Source: Desulfobacca acetoxidans (GTDB lineage Bacteria; Desulfobacterota; Desulfobaccia; Desulfobaccales; 0-14-0-80-60-11). From it: DNA of 9,377 bases. The position numbers and the translations under genes are program-made. Positions 1 to 6,685 of this stretch are shown here, piece after piece. The first letter of the stretch is position 1, and every line of letters begins with the position of its first letter. The notes beneath the pieces were generated by a model that ran no database searches, was not told where the DNA came from, and worked only from the letters and a program-made list of their open reading frames with translations. The stretch spans positions 16,935 through 26,311 of the forward strand of contig DZCR01000031.1 of assembly GCA_022736495.1 (NCBI GenBank), given 5' to 3'.

Positions 1-32
1 GGTAATCCGGCTTGCCAAAGAGGACATCCATC

Positions 33-941
33 ATGAAAGTGTTTATGACCGGCGGTACGGGATTTGTGGGCACCTATCTATCCCGGGAGCTGGCCCAGGC
101 GGGCCACACCATCACCATTCTCACCCGCCGGGATCGTCCCTCCTCCCCGGACCAACCCGGCATTAGCTTCCTGGCGGGCGACCCCAATCAAGAGGGGCCC
201 TGGATGGCGGCGGTGCCGGAGCATGACTGGATAATTAATTTGGCGGGGGCCTCCATTTTCAGCCGCTGGACCGAGGCCCTGAAAAAAGAGATCATGGAGA
301 GCCGGGTCCGCACCACCCGCAACCTGGTGAGCGCCCTGGCCACCGGGGACCGGCGCCAATTATTTTGCAGCACGTCAGCCATCGGCTATTACGGCCCCAG
401 GGGAGAGGAGGAACTCACTGAGGACTCCCCATCGGACAGCGGCTTTCTGGCGGAAGTGGCCCGGAACTGGGAAGGTGAAGCCTTAAGGGCGCAAGACCTG
501 GGGATTCGGGTGGTCATCACCCGGTTCGGCATCGTCCTGGGGAAAGACGGCGGGGCCTTGGGGCAGATGGCGCCCATGTTCCGCAAGTTTCTGGGTGGAC
601 CCATCGGTTCCGGACTCCAGTGGTTCTCCTGGATGCACCAGCAGGATCATGCCCGGGCTTTCCAGTTCATCCAGGAGCACCCGGAAATCAACGGGCCGGT
701 GAACTTTACCGCGCCCAACCCGGTCCGCAACCGGGACCTGACCAAGGCCCTGGGCCGGGTCTTGAACCGCCCCACTTTCGTCGCCGCCCCGGAATTCATG
801 GTGCGCTTGGTGCTGGGGGAATTTGCCGACACCCTGCTCACCGGCCAGAAGGTTTTTCCCCAGCGCTTGCTGGACGCGGGGTTTACCTTCAACTTTCCCA
901 CTATTGCGGCGGCCCTGGCCGATTTGTTCGGTGGGAGCTAA
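33..941 (+). CDS. TIGR01777-family NAD(P)-binding epimerase-like protein (atypical SDR, YfcH/SDR39U1 type)
   Basis: The 302-residue protein is an atypical short-chain dehydrogenase of the TIGR01777 group (bacterial YfcH, human SDR39U1), presumed cytoplasmic; the substrate of this family is not settled. Seen: a Rossmann nucleotide-binding motif GGTGFVG at residues 7-13, NLAG at 69-72, STSAIGYYG at 113-121, a W-E pair at 147-148, FSWMHQQD at 198-205, and a C-terminal part (about 252-299, GQKVFPQRLLDAGF) that matches the DUF1731 tail typical of the family. Length is normal for the family. The ATG at 33 is chosen because AAAGAGGA at 17-24 sits 8 bases before it and the Rossmann strand starts right after it; the TTG at 12 would add seven unlikely residues. 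The gene ends 101 bases before the nuclease gene, with no clear terminator between. What lies upstream of position 1 is unknown. Confidence 0.9.
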   Translation: MKVFMTGGTGFVGTYLSRELAQAGHTITILTRRDRPSSPDQPGISFLAGDPNQEGPWMAAVPEHDWIINLAGASIFSRWTEALKKEIMESRVRTTRNLVSALATGDRRQLFCSTSAIGYYGPRGEEELTEDSPSDSGFLAEVARNWEGEALRAQDLGIRVVITRFGIVLGKDGGALGQMAPMFRKFLGGPIGSGLQWFSWMHQQDHARAFQFIQEHPEINGPVNFTAPNPVRNRDLTKALGRVLNRPTFVAAPEFMVRLVLGEFADTLLTGQKVFPQRLLDAGFTFNFPTIAAALADLFGGS

Positions 942-959
942 AATAATTTCGAAGCTGGT

Positions 960-994
960 TATAATTGCATCTGCTCTTCGCTTTGCCCTATGAT
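960..994 (+). promoter_or_regulatory. Possible promoter region for the nuclease gene
   Basis: The 101-base gap before the nuclease gene holds a perfect -10 type hexamer TATAAT at 960-965 and a second one, TATGAT, at 989-994, the latter preceded by TTGCAT (965-970) at 18 bases. Neither has a good -35 box, so which one is used, if any, is a guess. A start from either would give a leader of roughly 40-70 bases containing the GGAGG at 1033-1037. Confidence 0.3.
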
Positions 995-1042
995 CTTTTG
1001 CTTCAACGGCACCACATTTCACATCGTCTGCCGGAGGCCGCT

Positions 1043-1885
1043 ATGAAAACTCGCGCCATCTTGCTTGCATTTCTCCTGGTTTTCTTCTCTTCCTGGGCCT
1101 TGGCCGCCCAAAGCCGGTGCCCCCAGCATTATTTTGAGGGTCAAGCCCCGGACATTCTCAACAAGAAGCTCGCCCAAAAAACCCAAGAGATTTGCTATCA
1201 AAAGTTCGGCATTATCTATTCCGGGATAACACGCACTCCCTTAGTCTCCGCTGAACATCTTACCCGGGAAGATCTCAGCAAACCACCACCCCCCCGCATA
1301 GATAAATTCCATCCCGACCAGAACCTCCCACGGGCGGATCGCGCCGAACTGAAGGACTATGAAGACTCGGGATACGACCGGGGGCACATGTCACCCTCAG
1401 GGGATATGCCTGATAGCAAATCTCAAGCAGAATCCTTTTCCCTGGCCAATATGATCCCCCAGAACCCTAAGAATAACCGCAACTTGTGGGAAGGGATCGA
1501 GGAGGCCACCCGGGAGCTTGCCAAAACCTCGGGCGATTTATACGTGGTTACCGGGCCGATCTTTTATGGCTCCGACCTGGAAAGGCTTAATGGCCGGGTA
1601 TTGGTCCCCAACTATATCTTCAAGGCCATCTATGATCCCGCCAAGAAACAAGGCGCAGCCTACTTTGTGGCGAATGCCCCAGGAGGGCGTTATGCGGTGG
1701 TTGCCATCGCCGAAGTGGAAAAGCTGAGTGGTATCTCCATTTTTCCCTCTTTGGAAGATAAGGTAAAACAAGCGCCCATGGCCTTACCCACGCCTACCCC
1801 CAACACCAGAATCGAAGTTAATGAGGATAAGACTATAGTTCCTGAAAAACCTGCACCCCGAGAGCCGGACAATGGAAACCATTGA
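1043..1885 (+). CDS. Exported DNA/RNA non-specific endonuclease (Serratia nuclease / NUC1 family)
   Basis: A sugar-non-specific nuclease of the beta-beta-alpha-metal type that cuts DNA and RNA, probably outside the cytoplasm. The 280-residue product starts with a signal peptide: charged MKTR, a hydrophobic run to about residue 20, and a likely cut after ALA near residue 21. The active site is complete: DRGH at 112-115 (general base His115), followed by Asn136, Asn145 and Glu153, spaced as Asn110, Asn119 and Glu127 are in Serratia nuclease. VTGP at 169-172 and the IAEVEKLSG strand-helix near 222-230 also fit. The ATG at 1043 is chosen because GGAGG at 1033-1037 lies 5 bases before it and the signal peptide begins there; the TTG at 965 would bury it. 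The tail from about 245 is Pro-rich and probably disordered. The last 14 bases overlap the next gene, so the two are likely translationally coupled. Confidence 0.92.
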   Translation: MKTRAILLAFLLVFFSSWALAAQSRCPQHYFEGQAPDILNKKLAQKTQEICYQKFGIIYSGITRTPLVSAEHLTREDLSKPPPPRIDKFHPDQNLPRADRAELKDYEDSGYDRGHMSPSGDMPDSKSQAESFSLANMIPQNPKNNRNLWEGIEEATRELAKTSGDLYVVTGPIFYGSDLERLNGRVLVPNYIFKAIYDPAKKQGAAYFVANAPGGRYAVVAIAEVEKLSGISIFPSLEDKVKQAPMALPTPTPNTRIEVNEDKTIVPEKPAPREPDNGNH

Positions 1886-2123
1886 TCCTTTTGCCAATGA
1901 GAGTGAATCGTTACGCTTAGATGATTTGACCATCGAGAATCGCACCGATAAAGTCTCCCTCTATGGCAGCATCGACATTACCCGGGATAAACGGGGCTTG
2001 GAATTGGCCCGAACCATCAAAGACCTGTTTGACTCCCTGGTTGCAAAGCTTTCCCAGGAGAATCTGCCTGAGTCAATCCCGCCTCCGAAAAAACCCGAGG
2101 TGGTAAAAAACCCCTTTGAGTGA
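1872..2123 (+). CDS. Small acidic hypothetical protein overlapping the nuclease gene
   Basis: An 83-residue protein of unknown function. It has no signal peptide or membrane segment, so it should be cytoplasmic. It is acidic (17 Asp/Glu against 12 Lys/Arg). Residues about 16-60 look folded: a strand-like stretch LTIENRTDKVSLYGSIDIT followed by an amphipathic helix, GLELARTIKDLFDSLVAKL. The end (66-83) is Pro/Lys-rich and probably disordered. The ATG at 1872 lies inside the 3' end of the nuclease gene in another frame (14-base overlap) and has no clear ribosome binding site of its own, so reinitiation after the nuclease is the likely mode of translation. Context suggests a job linked to the nuclease, for example an inhibitor or accessory factor, but that is inference only. 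It could equally be an unrelated conserved small protein. A hairpin 21 bases after its stop probably ends transcription. Confidence 0.75.
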   Translation: METIDPFANESESLRLDDLTIENRTDKVSLYGSIDITRDKRGLELARTIKDLFDSLVAKLSQENLPESIPPPKKPEVVKNPFE

Positions 2124-2143
2124 TCAGGTAGCCCTTTCAGAAC

Positions 2144-2177
2144 TGAAGGCGAAAAGGATACCCCCTTTTCGCCTTCA
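2144..2177. terminator. Hairpin between convergent genes, likely two-way terminator
   Basis: A perfect 14-bp stem (TGAAGGCGAAAAGG at 2144-2157 pairing with 2164-2177) closes a 6-base loop. It sits between the stop of the small + strand gene and the stop of the - strand methyltransferase gene, where a shared terminator is expected. Neither side has a real run of T after the stem, so the call rests on stem strength and position. Confidence 0.65.
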
Positions 2178-2207
2178 ACTTCCCCCCTTTGGACTGCTTC
2201 TCCCGAT

Positions 2208-3224
2208 CTACCGCTTTTGCGCCACCAACATGCTGGCGTCCATGCCGTTTTGCAGGTACTCTGGTTTCACCAGGCCCGCTTCCTGCATCCATTCCGCCAC
2301 CTCCCCATGGGTATAAGCCCGGCCCCGAGGGGTAACCGCCAGCATGTGCACCCCGAACATGGCTGGGCCCGTGGGACTGGCCCCATCGGGATTGAGAAAG
2401 AAATCCTGAATGGCTACGCGGCCGCCAGGGTTGAGAGCCGCCACCGCTTTGGCGATGATGAGCTTGCACTGCCTTTCATCGTGGCTATGGAGGATATGGG
2501 AGACCCAGATGAAATCGTAGCCCGTGCCGATGTCATCCTCAAGGAAGTTGCCCGCCAGGGTATGGACCCGATCCGTCAGGCCGTTTTTGGCGATGTTCTC
2601 CCGGGCAATTTCAAGGGGCATGGGCAAATCGAAGACCGTGGGCGCAAGCCCAGGGTTGGCCTGGGCAAAGGTAATGGCATAAGTAGCCGGGCCTCCTCCC
2701 AGATCCAGCAGGCGACGGACGCCTTTCAGATCCAGTTTGGCCGCGACAGTGGGGGCCAGGTCCCGGGCAATGGCGTGCATGCCCCAGATAAAGGCCTTAA
2801 CTTCGGTCTCATCCCGTTTGGGGCGCGCGTCCACCCACTTTTCCGGGTCCACTTCCGGCGGGTGGCCCATCAGGACGGTATCCTGGAGGTCGTCCCAACC
2901 CCGTCCCCAGGTGTGTTCCATGTGCTTGATGATGGCCCCCCGGTAGTTTTCCCCGCCCCGCACCAGGTAGCGGGAAGCCAACTCGCCGTTCTTAAAATAA
3001 TCTACGCCCTTGACCAGGAGGCCCAAGGCCGCCAGGCCGTTTAAGAAGATGCCGGCGGCCCGGTGATCAGCCTTGAGTAAGGCCGCGATTTCCACCGCGC
3101 TCTTGGGTTCCTCCAGGAAATCAAACAGGCCCAAATCCACGGCCACCATAAGCATCTTGGAGGCTTGAAACCCCCGGGCCATGGCCATAATTTGGTCAAA
3201 ACCGCCTTGCTGGTCCAATGACAT
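2208..3224 (-). CDS. SAM-dependent O-methyltransferase, family 2 (hydroxyneurosporene/acetylserotonin OMT-like)
   Basis: A 338-residue class I methyltransferase of the plant-type (family 2) group, which methylates hydroxyl groups on small molecules as a dimer; the substrate cannot be told from sequence. Residues about 10-90 form the winged-helix dimerisation domain (VAVDLGLFDFL, LAALGLLVK). The catalytic Rossmann domain follows: SAM motif LLDLGGGPATYA at 172-183, the acidic end of strand 2 at VFDLP (197-201), GNFLEDD at 225-231, and HILHSHDE at 243-250, the position that carries the catalytic His in the family, then LNPGGRVAIQDFF at 264-276. The ATG at 3224 has a purine-rich GGAAAGGGG a few bases upstream. 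It is the last gene of the - strand run, 71 bases after the VTT gene, so it may be read from the same message or from an unseen promoter in that gap. Its 3' end faces the shared hairpin. Confidence 0.88.
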   Translation of the reverse strand: MSLDQQGGFDQIMAMARGFQASKMLMVAVDLGLFDFLEEPKSAVEIAALLKADHRAAGIFLNGLAALGLLVKGVDYFKNGELASRYLVRGGENYRGAIIKHMEHTWGRGWDDLQDTVLMGHPPEVDPEKWVDARPKRDETEVKAFIWGMHAIARDLAPTVAAKLDLKGVRRLLDLGGGPATYAITFAQANPGLAPTVFDLPMPLEIARENIAKNGLTDRVHTLAGNFLEDDIGTGYDFIWVSHILHSHDERQCKLIIAKAVAALNPGGRVAIQDFFLNPDGASPTGPAMFGVHMLAVTPRGRAYTHGEVAEWMQEAGLVKPEYLQNGMDASMLVAQKR

Positions 3225-3295
3225 AATTTGCCCCTTTCCGCAAAATTAATTCTGGCGGATTGCAGGTTAATGGACCTACCTGATCCCCGCTTTCC

Positions 3296-4099
3296 TTACT
3301 CCCGGTCAAGACCCGACGCCGGTTGGTCAGGGTGGTCAAAATGCCGGATCCAGCGGTACACCGTCTCCCGATAGTAGGCCAAGGCCCCGATTAACACCAG
3401 GCAGAGTCCCAGGAGGGCGAAGGTGCCGTAATAGTCACCCTTATAAACCTTGGCCCCCTGGAGGGTCAAAAGCAAAGTGCCGGGAATCCTTCCTATCGTA
3501 CAGATCAGCAGAAATAACTTGAAGGGCATGCGGCTTAAGCCCAGGATAAAGCAGAGGTAATCCTTGGGAAACCCCGGCAGGAGAAAGAGGATAAACGCAA
3601 TCAGGGCTCCCTGGCGCTCCATCAGAAAATCGAACTTTTGGAGGATATCTCCGGGAATCCACCGTTTTATGTAATGCTCCTCCAGCCAGCGGGCCGCCAG
3701 AAATGCCAGGGTCGAACCCAGGGTCAGACCCACAGTGGAGTACAACAACCCCAGGGGCGCCCCGAAGAGGTAGCCGCCGATGAAGCCGGTGGCTTCTCCG
3801 GGAATGGGGGCGAAAACCACCTGGAGGGCTTGAATCAGGATGAAGAAAAAAGGCGCCAGTGGCCCCGCGGCCTTGAGGGTGGACTTGATCCAGTCTCTGT
3901 TGGTGCAGACGCCGAGGAAATGGCAAGCCTGGCCCCACAGGTAACTGCGGTAATGGAAACCCAGAAACAGCAGCCCCAGGCACAGGAGGGCCAGGGGCAC
4001 ACCGACCCAAAGCGCCGTTTTACCCTTCCACCAGGATGAACCCGGGCCTTTAAAGGGCATCCCGGGTGCGCAACTCTGATTTTCCTCTGAATTCTGCAT
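3296..4099 (-). CDS. VTT-domain membrane protein (DedA / TVP38-TMEM64 type), copy 2
   Basis: A 267-residue polytopic inner-membrane protein of the VTT (SNARE-associated, PF09335-like) family. Some relatives act in lipid scrambling or membrane homeostasis; the cargo here is unknown. Hydrophobic segments lie at about 29-47, 81-98, 104-137, 165-187, 192-215 and 225-243. Family signatures are PIPGEATGFIGGYLFG (98-113), LLPGFPKDYLCFILG (173-187), the re-entrant-loop region with its Pro-Gly and Asp, and RIPGTLLLTLQG (204-215). The basic N-terminus is cytoplasmic by the positive-inside rule. The ATG at 4099 is preferred to the TTG directly before it (4102); the nearest purine stretch (GGGAA) is weak, so coupling to the gene 39 bases upstream is plausible. 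That upstream gene is a clear paralogue, with shared GLTLG..LAFL..RWLE and PG.PKD blocks, so the pair arose by tandem duplication. Confidence 0.88.
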   Translation of the reverse strand: MQNSEENQSCAPGMPFKGPGSSWWKGKTALWVGVPLALLCLGLLFLGFHYRSYLWGQACHFLGVCTNRDWIKSTLKAAGPLAPFFFILIQALQVVFAPIPGEATGFIGGYLFGAPLGLLYSTVGLTLGSTLAFLAARWLEEHYIKRWIPGDILQKFDFLMERQGALIAFILFLLPGFPKDYLCFILGLSRMPFKLFLLICTIGRIPGTLLLTLQGAKVYKGDYYGTFALLGLCLVLIGALAYYRETVYRWIRHFDHPDQPASGLDRE

Positions 4100-4138
4100 C
4101 AATTCCCGTCAAGTCTGAAGTTATGCGGCCTGGAAGTC

Positions 4139-4966
4139 TTAATCTTCCTCCAAACGCCAGGCTTTGATCCATTGGTATAAATATTCTCGATGCCGATAGA
4201 TCAGGATCGCCAGGAGATAATTGCAGGCGATCAGTCCCACGGACAGCCAATAATGGCCCGCGGCGACTTCGGCCCCTTGCAGCGCCATCAGGAAGGTGCT
4301 GGGCAACCGAAAAATTATAACCGCCACGACAAAAAATTGCAGGGATAATGAGCTAAACCCCAGAACGTAACTCATGAAATCCTTGGGAATTCCCGGGATT
4401 AAGTAAATGATCAAAGCCGCTAGAGCCCCTTCCCGCTCCAAGAGGTTGCGAAAACTTTGTAACTTCCCAGGATCGATAATGCGGCGGAGATAGGTTTTTT
4501 CCAGCCAGCGTCCCAAAAGAAAGGCCAACACCGCGCCCAGGGTAAGTCCGGCCGTGGAATACAGCATCGCTAGCGGCAACCCGAACAAATAGCCCCCGGC
4601 GATCTCCCACGGCACCGGCCAGAACATGGTGAGCACCTGGACCACCTCGAACAGGATGTAAACCACAGGGGCCCAATTGCCTGCAGCCCGCAGGATGCCG
4701 CCGATCTTTTCTTTATCGGCCATGAGCGCATAGTAGGGTTGCACATGCGGCCACAGGTAGAAGTATCCCAACGCCGAGACAATACCCAGAGAAACCAGGA
4801 TAGAAGCGGCTAGAAAGAAAAAATACTCCCTGCGGTTGGTCATGGAGGGACCGACTCCCAGGTATGCGACGATGCCGACTTCCAGGTCATCTTTGACCTC
4901 CATGGCGCCGGCGGTAACCGAATCTGAATGCATCGGTTGCGAGGCCATATTCTCAGTTTCCTTCAT
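4139..4966 (-). CDS. VTT-domain membrane protein (DedA / TVP38-TMEM64 type), copy 1
   Basis: A 275-residue polytopic membrane protein, paralogue of the next gene. It carries an extra hydrophilic N-terminal tail of about 45 residues, acidic in part (VKDDLEV), before the first membrane helix (about 48-70). Other hydrophobic segments are near 98-117, 122-152, 180-203, 208-230 and 238-257. Signatures: WPVPWEIAGGYLFG (116-129), GLTLGAVLAFLLGRWLEK (140-157), YLIPGIPKDFMSYVLG (188-203) and RLPSTFLMALQG (220-231). The ATG at 4966 overlaps the stop of the radical SAM gene as ATGA, and AGGGGAG lies about nine bases upstream, so this start is well supported. The reading order places it between an rRNA/tRNA-type modification gene set and its own copy, with no promoter in between. 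A transport or lipid-handling role is family inference; no substrate can be named. Confidence 0.88.
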   Translation of the reverse strand: MKETENMASQPMHSDSVTAGAMEVKDDLEVGIVAYLGVGPSMTNRREYFFFLAASILVSLGIVSALGYFYLWPHVQPYYALMADKEKIGGILRAAGNWAPVVYILFEVVQVLTMFWPVPWEIAGGYLFGLPLAMLYSTAGLTLGAVLAFLLGRWLEKTYLRRIIDPGKLQSFRNLLEREGALAALIIYLIPGIPKDFMSYVLGFSSLSLQFFVVAVIIFRLPSTFLMALQGAEVAAGHYWLSVGLIACNYLLAILIYRHREYLYQWIKAWRLEED

Positions 4967-5880
4967 ACGAAAAAACTCCCCTGACGAGTGTCCCGGCGGG
5001 TGAATTCCTCCCGGAGGAGTTGCAGAACCCGTGGTTTATCCAGGCACCAGGCTGGAGCCACCAACTCTTCGGGATGGGGGTCGCCGGTGAGCCGGTGGAT
5101 CACCAAGTGAGGCGGCAGCCGTTCGATGAAATCCACTGCCAGGTTGACATATTGGCCTTCGGTGAGGCAGACGTACTCCCCCGCTTGCTGGAGATGGGCC
5201 AGGCCGGAACCTTTTATCACATAAAGTAAGTGAATTTTGACGCCGTGCAAGGGGAGGCGCGCCAGATATGCAGCGGTAGCCGCCATTTCATCCGGTCCCT
5301 CTCCGGGCAGCCCCAGGATCACGTGGGCCACCACCTCCAGCCCCCGGGCGGCGGCCCGAGTGGCAGCGGCGGTGAAACAGGCCACATCATGCCCCCGGTG
5401 GATCCGCCGCAGGGTGGCGTCATGGGCGGATTGCAGCCCCAACTCCAGCCAGAGCAGCCGGTCCCGGGCATAACCGGCCAAAAGATCCAGGACGTCATCC
5501 GCCAGGCAATCCGGGCGGGTGCCGAGACTCAGGCCCACCACCTGAGGGAAGGCCAGCGCCGTGTCGTAGAGTTCCCGGAGCTTCTCGATGGGGGCATAGG
5601 TATTGGAAAAACTTTGAAAATAGGCGATAAACTTCGCGGCCCCGTAGCGCCGGGCCAGCCGGGCGAGGCCCGATTCCATCTGGGCCGCAATGCTTTGACC
5701 CCGCCCCCAAGCGCCGGTCCCGGAACCCCGGGCATTGCAGTAAAGGCAGCCTCCCGTGCCGGAGCGGCCGTCCCGGTTGGGGCAGGTCAGCCCGGCATCC
5801 AGGGTGATTTTCTGCACCCGCTCGCCGAACCGTTCCTTCAGATAAGAATTGAGATCCCGGTAGGGCAGGTCCGCGGCCAT
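4963..5880 (-). CDS. yhcC: Radical SAM protein, TIGR01212 / YhcC family
   Basis: A 305-residue radical SAM enzyme of the YhcC family, normal length for that group. The reaction is not firmly known. Seen: the cluster-binding cysteines Cys33, Cys45 and Cys48 (C-x11-C-x2-C within TCPNRDG...GGCLYCN), the wider spacing typical of this family rather than CxxxCxxC; AYFQSFSNTYAP at 86-97; SLGTRPDCL at 118-126; ELGLQSAHD at 146-154; RGHD at 162-165; HVILGLPGE at 186-194; and HLLYVIKGS at 217-225. The ATG at 5880 is chosen because the conserved N-terminus (YRDLNSYLKERFG) begins just after it and GGGGAG at 5891-5896 precedes it. A longer reading frame into rsmE gives only low-complexity Arg/Gly/Pro sequence and is rejected. 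Its start overlaps the rsmE stop (TGATG) and its stop overlaps the next start (ATGA), so it is tightly coupled within the operon. Confidence 0.9.
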   Translation of the reverse strand: MAADLPYRDLNSYLKERFGERVQKITLDAGLTCPNRDGRSGTGGCLYCNARGSGTGAWGRGQSIAAQMESGLARLARRYGAAKFIAYFQSFSNTYAPIEKLRELYDTALAFPQVVGLSLGTRPDCLADDVLDLLAGYARDRLLWLELGLQSAHDATLRRIHRGHDVACFTAAATRAAARGLEVVAHVILGLPGEGPDEMAATAAYLARLPLHGVKIHLLYVIKGSGLAHLQQAGEYVCLTEGQYVNLAVDFIERLPPHLVIHRLTGDPHPEELVAPAWCLDKPRVLQLLREEFTRRDTRQGSFFV

Positions 5881-6608
5881 CAGGCCAGGTCTCCCCAGGC
5901 GAACTGCAGGAGGGTGATGGCGGCCAGCGCGGCGGCGGCCACCTTGAGGCGGCGAGGCCCCAGGCTGGCCACGTGAAAACCGGCCGCCCGGGCCTGGTCC
6001 GCTTCGGCGGCGGAAAAACCGCCTTCCGGGCCGATGAGGACCCGCACGTCCCGGGGCCGCGGCCTCCTCAGGAACAAGTTGAGCCCGCCGCCGCGCTCTT
6101 CTTCCCAAAAAATAAGTTTACATTCCTCGGCGCCCTCTAAAGCCGCGGCAAAATTCTGGAGGGGCTCGATGCGGGGCAGAAGGGAGCGCTGACAAGATTT
6201 AACGCTTTCCCGGGCCAGGCGCTGCCAGCGTTCCTGACGCGGTTCCACCCGCTCCGGCGGCAGCCGTTCCGAGCGCTCCGAAATGAAGGGAAAAATCAGA
6301 TTTACCCCCATGGCGGTGGCCTGGCGGATAACCTCATCCAGGGCTTCTCCCTTGGCCAGGCCGATCCCCAAAGCCAGGGGTAAGGGCGACTCGCCCCAGG
6401 GGGCTAGTTTTTGCAGGATGCGGAGCGTGGCCCCCCGGCTTTCCAGGGTGGCCACCCGGGCGACATAATTGCCTCCCTGGCCGTCGCAGACCTCCACCCG
6501 GGCCCCCACCCCCAGACGCAGGACCCGGGCCAAATGCAGGGTCTCTTCCTGGTCCAGAGTCACCACCTGCTGATGAAATTGACGGGGGTGGGCGTAAAAT
6601 CGCCGCAT
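5880..6608 (-). CDS. rsmE: 16S rRNA (uracil1498-N3)-methyltransferase family protein RsmE, divergent motifs
   Basis: RsmE is a SPOUT-class enzyme that methylates N3 of U1498 in 16S rRNA. The 242-residue length equals the family norm. Residues 1-70 form the PUA-like RNA-binding domain (MRRFYAHPRQF start, HLARVLRLGVGARVEVCDGQG). The knotted SAM domain shows KGEALDEVIRQATAMGV (86-102), FPFISERSE (107-115), LIGPEGGFSAAE (191-202) and LGPRRLK (216-222), then ITLLQFAWGDLA at the end. Several usually fixed residues are changed: the knot motif normally reads LRTETA but here is LKVAAA (221-226), the Lys of the QKxxELG helix is Gln97, and the Q-S/C-G-R motif is SCQR (138-141). It is therefore clearly RsmE by descent, but activity is uncertain. 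The ATG at 6608 fits the family N-terminus; the TTG at 6653 would add 15 unrelated residues. The ribosome binding site is weak. Confidence 0.88.
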   Translation of the reverse strand: MRRFYAHPRQFHQQVVTLDQEETLHLARVLRLGVGARVEVCDGQGGNYVARVATLESRGATLRILQKLAPWGESPLPLALGIGLAKGEALDEVIRQATAMGVNLIFPFISERSERLPPERVEPRQERWQRLARESVKSCQRSLLPRIEPLQNFAAALEGAEECKLIFWEEERGGGLNLFLRRPRPRDVRVLIGPEGGFSAAEADQARAAGFHVASLGPRRLKVAAAALAAITLLQFAWGDLA

Positions 6609-6664
6609 AATTAACCCGGTTTCAGGTTTTAAAAGTTTTGCTGCCGGAGTCAATGTTAGTTCTG

Positions 6665-6685
6665 ACCCCTAATCCCTAACCCCTG
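6665..6685. repeat. Three-unit heptad repeat (ACCCCTA-like) across the phasin gene stop
   Basis: Three adjacent 7-base units, ACCCCTA, ATCCCTA and ACCCCTG, lie at 6665-6671, 6672-6678 and 6679-6685. On the - strand this reads as G-runs spaced by TTA/ATTA, similar to a telomere-type repeat. The stop codon of the phasin-like gene (6676-6678) and its last codons are inside the repeat. Three G-runs are too few for an ordinary intramolecular G-quadruplex. Confidence 0.6.

Noticed and set aside
483..1022. 179-codon open frame on the - strand opposite the epimerase gene
   Set aside because: It is antisense to a clear family protein, has no recognisable motif, and its openness follows from GC-rich codon use.
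2217..3044. 275-codon open frame on the + strand
   Set aside because: It lies antisense to the O-methyltransferase, whose motifs are intact; the translation is low-complexity and lacks family features.
3638..4039. 133-codon open frame on the + strand
   Set aside because: It is a Gln/Gly-rich shadow of a VTT gene whose membrane segments are clear in the other strand.
5230..5976. 248-codon open frame on the + strand
   Set aside because: It runs antisense across the yhcC/rsmE junction, and both of those genes have firm motifs.
5881..6108. N-terminal extension of the radical SAM gene into rsmE
   Set aside because: The added 76 residues are Arg/Gly/Pro-rich out-of-frame rsmE sequence; the family N-terminus and a ribosome site support the ATG at 5880.
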